Part shown: positions 49,431-56,583 of the stretch, one piece after another | Layout of the letters: every line of letters begins with the position of its first letter | How positions within the stretch are numbered: position 1 is the first letter of the stretch | NCBI RefSeq assembly: GCF_016107285.1 | Contig: NZ_RCVQ01000007.1 | Coordinates: 186,001 to 250,000, forward strand | Direction: 5' to 3' | Length of the DNA: 64,000 nucleotides | From: Roseomonas sp. KE0001 | GTDB lineage: Bacteria > Pseudomonadota > Alphaproteobacteria > Acetobacterales > Acetobacteraceae | Notes under the pieces: model-generated | Databases searched by the model: none | What the model saw: only the letters and a program-made list of their open reading frames with translations | Told to the model about the DNA's origin: nothing | Made by a program: the position numbers and the translations under genes

Positions 49431-51935
49431 TCAGAACAGGATGTCGATCTGGGTGGCATCCACCGTCCCGGCGCCGAGGAAGCCGAAGCTGACGGTGGCC
49501 TCGTCACCCAGGGCGCCGTTCCAGGCAACGTTGCAGATCACATAGCCCTCCGCATCGCGCGCGACGATCTCGGCATTCCAGATCTGCGTGATCTCGTAGG
49601 GCATGTCGAGGCGCAGCTGCCAGCCCTGCACCGCGGCCGGACCGTGATTGACCACGGCGACGCCACCCTGGAAGCCGGTGCTCCAGCTGCTGGTCAGGCT
49701 GAAGGCGGCCTCCAGCCCCCCCTCCCCGGGCGGCGGCGTCACGGGCGGCGTCACAGGGGGCGTCACGGGCGGGGTGGTGGTGCCATCGTCGTCCAGGATG
49801 GTCCCCGTCCCGCTCATATCGCCCGCGGTGGCGCCGCGCGGATTGGACAGGACGAGGGAGAGCGTCTCGTCCGCCTCGGCCAGGGTGTCGGCGGTGACGG
49901 CGACGGTGACGATCTTGCTGGTCTCGCCGGGCTCGAAGCGAAGCGTGCCGCTCGCCGGCGCGAAGTCGGCTGCGCCGGCGGTGCCGGCGACGGTGGCGTA
50001 ATCCACCAGCACCGCGTTGTCGGACGCCGCCGAGAGGGTGACGGTGAAGCTCAGCCGGTTCGCATCGCCCGCCGTGCCGCCATCCTGCGGCAGGTCGCCC
50101 AGGTCGAACTGCAGGGGCTCCAGCCGCTCCACCTTGGCGGCGATCACCGTCGTCCAGTCGTCGGCGAGGATGCCGCCGGTATCGCCCGAATTCGGGTTCC
50201 AGGACCACCAGATCCAGCTCATGCCCTGCTGCCCGGCGGGGATGTCGATGCTGCCGTCGGCGTCCAGATCGCCCGCGAGATAGGCGGTGATCCTGTCGAG
50301 CCAGGCGAGATCCTTGGCGTCCTGCAGCTTGCTGCCGAACTCGCCGAGGAAGACCGGCGCGATGCCCTCCCTGTAGATGTAGCCCCACATCTGGTCGAAC
50401 TTGGCGGTCAGCTGCGCCTCCCAGCCGGCCTGCTGGAACCAGGGCTGGGCGAAGATCGAGTTCGGGTAGTCATGCGCGGAATAGACCAGCTTGTCCGCGA
50501 CATCGAGCACGATCGGGCGGTCCCGCACCCCCATCAGATTGCCGCCCCACCAGTAGTTCTCGCCCTGGTGGCTGCCGACGCCCTCGACGAAGATCAGCCA
50601 GTCCGGATTGCTGGCCAGCACGGCGTTGCCGGCGCGCTCGGCCGCCGCCGCCCAGTCATTGGCGCCGCCGCCGCCCCAGCTTCCGTTGTACGGCTCGTTG
50701 TGCAGGTCGGCGCCGATCACCGTGGCGTCGCCGGCATAGCGCGCGGCGAGCATCGTCCAGTCGGCGATCCACTGCGCCTCGGTATGGCTGCCCTCGTACC
50801 ACAAGCCGCTGCCCGAGGTGCCGGCGCCGGCGCTGCTGCGGTGGTGGTCGAGGATGATGCGCAGCCCGATCTCGCCGGCGTAGTCGATGATCCGGTCCAT
50901 CACCTGAAGACCGGACAGGCCCTGCAGATCGGCGTTCCTGGAGAAGTCGATGCCGTTCGGCGCCGCCGTGGTGTGCAGCAGCTCGGAGGAGAAGGGCAGG
51001 CGGATGGTGTTGAACCCCTCCGCCTTCATCTGGTCCATCATCTCCCTGTAGCCGCGCGCCCAGAGGCCATGCGGCGCGAAGTTCGTCGATTCCAGGCCGA
51101 ACCAGTTGACCCCGGCGATCTTCACGGCCTGCCCCGCGGCATCGACGATCTGGTTGCCCGCGGTGCTGAGGAAGCCCTCCGCCGCGCCGCCGCCAGAACC
51201 ACCATGGCCGGGATCGCCCTCGGCCACGCTGGCATCGCCCACGGAAAGGCTGGGCAGCGGCGCGGGCGGCGCCACGTCGTCGTTGCGGATCGTGGCGATC
51301 GCCTCGGCATCAGCCAGGGTGGCGCCCACCGGGGAGGAGAGGCGCAGCAGCAGGGCCTCGTCCGCCTCCACCGCCGCATCGCCGGTCACGGTGACGCGGA
51401 TGGTCCGGCTGGTCTCGCCCGGCGCGAAGGTGAGTCGCCCTTGCGTCGCGACGTAATCCTGCCCGGCCAGGGCGGTGCCGTCGGCCGTCGCGTAGTCCAC
51501 GGTCACGCTGCCGGCGGCGGGCCTGTCGAGCGTGACGGTGAAGACCAGCTCGCGCGTGCCCGCCTGCCCCTCCTCGATCGCGGCATCGGCCACCGTGATG
51601 GCCGGCGGCGTGGCGGGAGGCGCCGGCGGCTCGCCGCCCTGGGTCTCGCCGTTCAGCGCGAGGCCGCGCGCGGTGCTGTCCGCGCCTGCGGCCTGGAAGC
51701 CGAAGCTGGCCGTCCCGCCCGGCGGGACCGCGGCGTTCCAGCCCAGGTTGCGCAGCACGTAATGCGTGCCCACCCGGCTGACGATCTCGGCGCCCCAGAG
51801 ATTGGTGATCTCGAAGCCGGCATCGAAGGCCACGGTCCAGCCGTTCAGGGCCGCGTCGCCGGCCAGCACGGCCATGTTGCCGATGAAGCCGCCATCCCAG
51901 CGGCTGGGCACGGCGTAGCTCAGGGTCGCAGGCAC
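49431..51935 (-). CDS. Multidomain GH5 endoglucanase with CBM2-like and Calx-beta domains
   Basis: An 834-residue protein from GTG 51935 (GGAGAGA upstream). Parts in order: CBM2-like domain (1-93, YAVPSRWDGGFIGNMAVLA); Calx-beta domain (about 108-222); the first strand of another Calx-beta (SLSVGDASVAEGDPG); GH5 domain (about 255-590) with acid/base E414 in DLHNEPYNGS and nucleophile E532 in VFLGEFGSK; the rest of a Calx-beta domain (RLSFTVTLSAASDNAVLVDY); a PVTPP repeat linker; and a second CBM2-like domain (about 735-834). It has no Sec signal, and ends QIDILF, resembling type I secretion tails. It would cut beta-1,4-glucans outside the cell. AT-rich promoter upstream. Confidence 0.88.
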   Translation of the reverse strand: MPATLSYAVPSRWDGGFIGNMAVLAGDAALNGWTVAFDAGFEITNLWGAEIVSRVGTHYVLRNLGWNAAVPPGGTASFGFQAAGADSTARGLALNGETQGGEPPAPPATPPAITVADAAIEEGQAGTRELVFTVTLDRPAAGSVTVDYATADGTALAGQDYVATQGRLTFAPGETSRTIRVTVTGDAAVEADEALLLRLSSPVGATLADAEAIATIRNDDVAPPAPLPSLSVGDASVAEGDPGHGGSGGGAAEGFLSTAGNQIVDAAGQAVKIAGVNWFGLESTNFAPHGLWARGYREMMDQMKAEGFNTIRLPFSSELLHTTAAPNGIDFSRNADLQGLSGLQVMDRIIDYAGEIGLRIILDHHRSSAGAGTSGSGLWYEGSHTEAQWIADWTMLAARYAGDATVIGADLHNEPYNGSWGGGGANDWAAAAERAGNAVLASNPDWLIFVEGVGSHQGENYWWGGNLMGVRDRPIVLDVADKLVYSAHDYPNSIFAQPWFQQAGWEAQLTAKFDQMWGYIYREGIAPVFLGEFGSKLQDAKDLAWLDRITAYLAGDLDADGSIDIPAGQQGMSWIWWSWNPNSGDTGGILADDWTTVIAAKVERLEPLQFDLGDLPQDGGTAGDANRLSFTVTLSAASDNAVLVDYATVAGTAGAADFAPASGTLRFEPGETSKIVTVAVTADTLAEADETLSLVLSNPRGATAGDMSGTGTILDDDGTTTPPVTPPVTPPVTPPPGEGGLEAAFSLTSSWSTGFQGGVAVVNHGPAAVQGWQLRLDMPYEITQIWNAEIVARDAEGYVICNVAWNGALGDEATVSFGFLGAGTVDATQIDILF

Positions 51936-51970
51936 AATCGTCTCTCCGTGACGCCAGGGCGGTAGGGGAG

Positions 51971-52042
51971 ACTAAGCAATTCCGAACCATTTACGCAAAA
52001 TATAAAAAGAAAATTCTACTTTTAGCTGAATTTCTCCTATGC
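51971..52042 (-). promoter_or_regulatory. AT-rich promoter region of the glucanase gene
   Basis: About 72 nt with roughly 30% GC by hand count, surrounded by sequence of about 70% GC. On the minus strand it includes TATATT (complement of 51999-52004), a good -10 element, with only weak -35 candidates. Such a patch is a typical target for xenogeneic silencers or specific activators. It is the only obvious promoter for the isolated glucanase gene. Confidence 0.4.
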
Positions 52043-52043
52043 C

Positions 52044-52074
52044 TCCGGGAGGAGGAGTTGCCCCGCCTCCCGGA
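52044..52074. terminator. Hairpin after the M20 hydrolase gene
   Basis: TCCGGGAGG (52044-52052) and CCTCCCGGA (52066-52074) form a perfect 9-bp stem with a 13-nt loop, 11 nt beyond the stop of the minus-strand M20 gene. The transcript then runs into an AU-rich, not purely U, segment, so it may act as a terminator insulating the glucanase promoter. Confidence 0.5.
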
Positions 52075-52085
52075 AGGACACGGCA

Positions 52086-53507
52086 TCAGGCCGAGGCCAT
52101 CCCCACCGGCGGCACCAGATCGGCGGGCAGCGGGCAGACATAGGGCGTCTCGGCCGTGCGGGCCGCCTGGTCGGCCTTGGCGCGCTCGACCAGGCCAGGA
52201 TCCCGCAGGGCCTCCACGGCGACGCCGGCCATCACCTTGGCGACATGCACCATGCCCTTGTGCGCCAGGGGCGTCTTGCCCTGCGCCGTCAGCTGCCAGG
52301 AATGGCCCGGGGTGCCGATGGCATAGGTGGCGCCGCGCGCCTGCACCGTGGGCACCACCCAGGAGACATCCCCGACATCGGTCGAGCCGACCATCGCCGC
52401 GCCCTTGGCCTCCAGCGGGATGATCTCATCGGCCAGCGGCACGCCGCGGCGCACCGGCACGCCCATGCGGCGAAAGGCCGAGGCGATGTCCTCATCCGAC
52501 AGCGTCTTCTGGAACTCGGCGGCGAGCGCCCGGTCGGCCTCGTCGAAGGGCGGCGGCCCGAGGCGCTCCAGCTGGCTCTGCATCGCCCGCTCCAGCGGCA
52601 GGTTGCCGAGCAGGTTGGAGACGGCGGACACGACCCGCGTCGTCACCGTCGTCTCCGTCATCAGCGCCGCCCCGTCGGCGATCTTGCGCACGCGCGCCAC
52701 CAGCGCCTGCAGCTCCGGCAGGTCGTTGGCGCGGATCAGGTAGCGCACCTTGGCCGTGCCCTGGACGACATTCGGCGCGATGCCGCCGGCATCCAGATAG
52801 GCGTAGTGGATGCGCGCGTCGCTCGGCATGTGCTCGCGCATGTAGTTGACGCCGACATTCATCAGCTCGACGGCATCGAGCGCGCTGCGGCCCAGATGCG
52901 GCGCGGCGGCGGCGTGGCTGGAACGGCCGGTGAAGCTGAAGTCGATGCGGGTATTGGCCAGCGAGCGGGCCTCGTTCACCGCCGCGAAGGGCGCGGGATG
53001 CCAGGAGATGGCGATATCGACGTCATCGAAGCAGCCCTCGCGGACCATGAAGGCCTTGGCCGCGCCACCCTCCTCGGCCGGGCAGCCGTAATAGCGCACG
53101 CGACCCTGGATGCCCTGGGAGGCCAGCCAGTCCTTCACCGCCGTGGCCGCCAGCATGGCGCCGGCCCCAAGCAGGTTGTGGCCGCAGCCATGACCGGCGC
53201 CATCGCCCGGCAACGGCCGGTGTTCGGCCACGCCGGCTTCCTGGCTGAGGCCCGGCAGCGCGTCGTACTCGCCCAGGATGGCGATGACCGGGCCGCCCTC
53301 CCCCGCCTCGCCCATCACGGCGGTCGGGATGCCGGCCAGCCGCTCGGTGACGCGGAAGCCGTGCGCCTCCAGCGCCGCCTTGTGCTCGGCGCAGGACCGC
53401 ACCTCGGCATAGGCCAGTTCGGGCATCTCCCAGACCCGGTCGCTCAACGCGATGAAGGCCTGTTGGTGCTGCTCGACCAGGCGCCAGATCTCATCGGTGT
53501 TCTGCAC
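52086..53507 (-). CDS. M20D amidohydrolase (AbgB-like aminobenzoyl-glutamate utilisation type)
   Basis: The GTG at 53507 has GGAGGA 7 nt before it and gives 473 residues beginning VQNTDEIWRLVEQHQQAF. Motifs: IAILGEYDALPGLSQEAG, GAGHGCGHNLLGAGAMLAAT, YYGCPAEEGGAAKAFMVREG and ISWHPAPF. The GCGHNLLG...GCPAEEGG set is that of AbgB, the catalytic subunit that cleaves p-aminobenzoyl-glutamate, rather than HipO. AbgA and AbgT partners are not adjacent. It may act on other acyl-amino acids. Divergent from the iron receptor gene. Confidence 0.88.
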   Translation of the reverse strand: MQNTDEIWRLVEQHQQAFIALSDRVWEMPELAYAEVRSCAEHKAALEAHGFRVTERLAGIPTAVMGEAGEGGPVIAILGEYDALPGLSQEAGVAEHRPLPGDGAGHGCGHNLLGAGAMLAATAVKDWLASQGIQGRVRYYGCPAEEGGAAKAFMVREGCFDDVDIAISWHPAPFAAVNEARSLANTRIDFSFTGRSSHAAAAPHLGRSALDAVELMNVGVNYMREHMPSDARIHYAYLDAGGIAPNVVQGTAKVRYLIRANDLPELQALVARVRKIADGAALMTETTVTTRVVSAVSNLLGNLPLERAMQSQLERLGPPPFDEADRALAAEFQKTLSDEDIASAFRRMGVPVRRGVPLADEIIPLEAKGAAMVGSTDVGDVSWVVPTVQARGATYAIGTPGHSWQLTAQGKTPLAHKGMVHVAKVMAGVAVEALRDPGLVERAKADQAARTAETPYVCPLPADLVPPVGMASA

Positions 53508-53599
53508 GGACCATCCTCCATCAACAACCAGGGGTAACAGCCAAGGGCGGCCAGGGTGCGGCGGCGGGGCGGAAATGTCGAGGCGAGGGTCCGGCGTCC

Positions 53600-53627
53600 T
53601 TGACCTGCTATTAAGTATCAGTAACGT
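53600..53627 (+). promoter_or_regulatory. Candidate promoter of the iron receptor gene
   Basis: TTGACC (53600-53605), 16 nt, then TAACGT (53622-53627), in a short AT-rich stretch 37 nt before the ATG. The enclosed GCTATTAAGTATCAGTAAC could hold an iron-regulator site, but I cannot match it confidently to Fur, Irr or RirA boxes. Confidence 0.35.
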
Positions 53628-53663
53628 CTCGCGCCAGAAGTTCAGGCCCGGAACCGTCAGATC

Positions 53664-54686
53664 ATGCCCTTCCGCCCGCTGTGCGCCGCCCTCGGCGCCC
53701 TGGTGCTCGCCCTCGCCGCTCCCGCAGCCCGGAGCGCGGAGGTGAACCTCTACACCACGCGCGAGCCCGGCCTGATCCGGCCGCTGCTGGACCGCTTCAC
53801 CCAGGAGACCGGCACGACCGTCAACACGGTCTTCGTCCAGGGCGGCCTGGCCGAGCGGCTGGCGGCGGAAGGCGCGCGCTCCCCGGCCGACCTCGCCATG
53901 GTGGTCGATATCGGCAACCTGATGGAGCTGGTGGACCGGGATCTGGCGCAGCCGGTGCAGTCCGCCACACTCACGGCCGCCGTCCCCTCCGCGCTGCGGG
54001 GCGCGGACGGGCGCTGGTTCGCGCTCTCCACCCGCGCCCGCGCCCTCTATGTCTCGCGCGAGCGGGTGAGCGAGGCCGACGCGGCCAGCCTGACCTACGA
54101 GGATCTGGCCGATCCGCGCTTCCGCGGCAAGGTGTGCATCCGCTCCGGCCAGCACCCCTACAACACGGCCCTTTTCGCCGCCCTGCTGATCGAGCATGAC
54201 GAAGCCTGGCTGCGCACCTACCTGACCGGCGTGAAGGCCAATCTGGCCCGCCGCGCCGCCGGCGGCGACCGCGAGGTGGCCCGCGACATCATGGCCGGCC
54301 TCTGCGACGTCGGCGTCGCCAACACCTACTACATGGGCCTGATGCTGGCCGGGCGCGGCGGCGACGAGCAGCGCCGGTGGGCGCAGGCCGTGCGGGTGGT
54401 GCTGCCGGCGGACGGTGCCATGGTGAACATCTCCGGCGCCGTGGTCGCCAGGCATGCGCCGAACCGCGCCGAGGCGGTGAAGCTGCTGGAGTTCCTGGTC
54501 TCGCCCGAGGCGCAGGCACTCTACGCCGAGATGAACTTCGAATACCCGGTCCGCGCCGACGCGCCGCTGCACCCCATCACCGCCGGCTTCGGTCCGCAGC
54601 AGGCCCTGGCCGTGTCGCTGCCCGAGATCGCGGCCAAGCGCGTGCAGGCCAGCCGCATCATCGACGAGGTCGGCTTCGACCGCTAA
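53664..54686 (+). CDS. Periplasmic ferric-iron receptor (FbpA/FutA/SfuA family)
   Basis: A 340-residue protein with a Sec signal (PFRPLCAALGALVLALAAPA, cut near ARSAE). The mature protein starts EVNLYTTREPGLIRPLLDRF, typical of ferric-ion receptors. The paired tyrosines that bind iron are Y222-Y223 in VGVANTYYMGLMLAG. It would bind Fe3+ in the periplasm and hand it to the permease encoded 208 nt downstream. The 54687-54894 gap contains GC-rich hairpins and no gene that I can support. No ATPase gene is near. Confidence 0.92.
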   Translation: MPFRPLCAALGALVLALAAPAARSAEVNLYTTREPGLIRPLLDRFTQETGTTVNTVFVQGGLAERLAAEGARSPADLAMVVDIGNLMELVDRDLAQPVQSATLTAAVPSALRGADGRWFALSTRARALYVSRERVSEADAASLTYEDLADPRFRGKVCIRSGQHPYNTALFAALLIEHDEAWLRTYLTGVKANLARRAAGGDREVARDIMAGLCDVGVANTYYMGLMLAGRGGDEQRRWAQAVRVVLPADGAMVNISGAVVARHAPNRAEAVKLLEFLVSPEAQALYAEMNFEYPVRADAPLHPITAGFGPQQALAVSLPEIAAKRVQASRIIDEVGFDR

Positions 54687-54894
54687 GGCGCACCAGGCCT
54701 CGGCCCGCGGGGTCGTCCGGCGCGCCTGCTCGCCCGCCGGCCCTGCCGGGCCTCTCGTCCATGCGGCGGCATCGGCCCCGCTCTCCTGCTCCCTGGCGCG
54801 GATCATTCCTCGCCGTCTGGCTCCCGGTGCCGAATGCCGATCATGTCCAAGCCCGCCACCCGGCGCCACGCCTGACCATGCCGCGACTCTGACC

Positions 54895-56556
54895 ATGCTG
54901 CGCGTCTGGGCCGCGCTGGCTGTCTCGCCCGTGCTGCTGGTGGTGATCGCGCTCGCGGTCGCCGCCGGCAGCGGCTCGGGGGATCTGTGGCCGCATCTCC
55001 TCCGCTTCGTGCTGCCGCAGGCCGTGTGGGAGACCTTGCTGCTGCTGGGCGGCATCGGCCTCTTCACCGTGGCGGCCGGCACGGGCACGGCCTGGCTCGT
55101 CACCTGCCACCGCTTCCCGCTGCGCGACCTGCTCTCCTGGGCCCTGCTGCTGCCGCTGGCGCTGCCGACCTATGTCGCCGCCTATGCCTGGCTGGATGTG
55201 ATGCATCCGGCCGGCCCGGTGCAGATGGCCCTGCGTGGCGCGCTCGGCCTCACCGATCCGCGCGCCATCCCCCTGCCCGAGATCCGCTCGCTCGGCGGCT
55301 GCGTGCTGGTGATGGGGCTGGTGCTCTACCCCTATGTCTACATGGCGGCCCGCGTCGCCTTCCTGACCCAGGGGCGGGAGGTGCTGCGGGCCGGACAGGC
55401 GGCCGGCGCGGGCGGCCTGGCGCTGTTCCTGCGCATCGGCCTGCCGCTGGCGCGGCCCGCCATCGCCGCCGGTGCCGCCCTGGCCCTGATGGAGGCTCTG
55501 AACGATGTCGGCGCCAGCGAGTTCCTGGGTGTGCGCAGCCTGACCGTCTCGGTCTACGTCACCTGGATCACCCGCTCCTCATTGCCCGGCGCCGCGCAGA
55601 TCGCGCTGCTGCTGCTGCTGCTGGTCCTGGCCCTGCTGCTGCTGGAGCGCTGGGGGCGGCGCCACGCGGCGCATGCGGTCGCCGGCGCCGGTTCGCCGGA
55701 ACTCACGCCGCTGGCGGGGCTCGCCGGGCTGTCGGCCTGTCTGGTCTGCGCCCTGCCGGTGCTGCTGGGCTTCGGCGTGCCCGCGGGCTATCTCGCCTGG
55801 GCCGCCGGGCATCGCCTCGCCGCCTTCGGCCTGCCGCCGGACTTGTGGCGCTGGATGGCGAACAGCGCCCTGCTGGCCGCCGCGGCCTGCGCCGTGGCGC
55901 TGCCCCTGGCGCTGCTGCTGGCCTTCACGGCCCGGCGGGACGGCAGCGGCCGCAAGCCCGGCTCCGCCCTGCTGAAGCTGAGCATGCTGGGCTATGCCCT
56001 GCCCGGCGGCGTGGCGGCGGTCGGCGTCATCATCGCGCTGGGCTGGCTGGATTCCCTGACCGCCGGGCTGGGGGCCCTGGCGCCGCCGCTGCTCTCGGGC
56101 AGCGCGGTGGCGGTGGTCGCGGCCTATGTCATCCGCTTCCTGGCCATTCCGGCGGGCGGGCTCGAGGCAGCCTATGCCCGCCTGCCGCGCGAGGTGGACT
56201 GGTCGGCCCGCTCGCTGGGCTCGGCGGATCTGCGGCTGCTGCTGCGGGTCCATCTGCCGCTGCTGCTGCCGGCGGCGGGGGGCGCGACGCTGCTGCTGTT
56301 CCTCGATGCCATGAAAGAGCTGCCGGCGACGCTGATGCTGCGGCCGATGAACATGGAGACGCTGGCGACGGCGCTCTATGCCGAGGCCTCTCGCGGGACC
56401 TACGAGGAAGGCGCCGTCGCCGCCCTGGCCCTGGCCGTCATCGGCCTGCCACCGATCCTGGTGCTGATGGCGGCGGGCCGCCGCGCGGAACGGCGGGCGG
56501 CGACGCCGCGCGTCACGCCGGGCGGGGTCCTGGCGCCCGCTCTTCCCACCAGGTAG
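54895..56556 (+). CDS. Ferric-iron ABC transporter permease (FbpB/FutB family, fused two-domain)
   Basis: A 553-residue permease with about twelve membrane segments in two halves, as usual for FbpB. Each half carries an EAA-like loop: AGQAAGAGGLALFLRIGLPL near residue 165 and RSLGSADLRLLLRVHLPLLL near residue 440. The first half includes LLLPLALPTYVAAYAWLDVM, well conserved in iron permeases. It starts right after an in-frame stop, at ATG 54895. The FbpC-type ATPase expected downstream is missing; the next gene, opgH, is convergent. The transporter must borrow an ATPase from elsewhere. Confidence 0.92.
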   Translation: MLRVWAALAVSPVLLVVIALAVAAGSGSGDLWPHLLRFVLPQAVWETLLLLGGIGLFTVAAGTGTAWLVTCHRFPLRDLLSWALLLPLALPTYVAAYAWLDVMHPAGPVQMALRGALGLTDPRAIPLPEIRSLGGCVLVMGLVLYPYVYMAARVAFLTQGREVLRAGQAAGAGGLALFLRIGLPLARPAIAAGAALALMEALNDVGASEFLGVRSLTVSVYVTWITRSSLPGAAQIALLLLLLVLALLLLERWGRRHAAHAVAGAGSPELTPLAGLAGLSACLVCALPVLLGFGVPAGYLAWAAGHRLAAFGLPPDLWRWMANSALLAAAACAVALPLALLLAFTARRDGSGRKPGSALLKLSMLGYALPGGVAAVGVIIALGWLDSLTAGLGALAPPLLSGSAVAVVAAYVIRFLAIPAGGLEAAYARLPREVDWSARSLGSADLRLLLRVHLPLLLPAAGGATLLLFLDAMKELPATLMLRPMNMETLATALYAEASRGTYEEGAVAALALAVIGLPPILVLMAAGRRAERRAATPRVTPGGVLAPALPTR

Positions 56557-56583
56557 GGCGGACGGCGTCTTCCCGCCGCCCTC

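Noticed and set aside
54687-54894. Small gene between the iron receptor and permease
   Set aside because: Open frames there lack ribosome sites and have shadow-like composition; only short hairpins and a duplicated TGACCATGC are seen.
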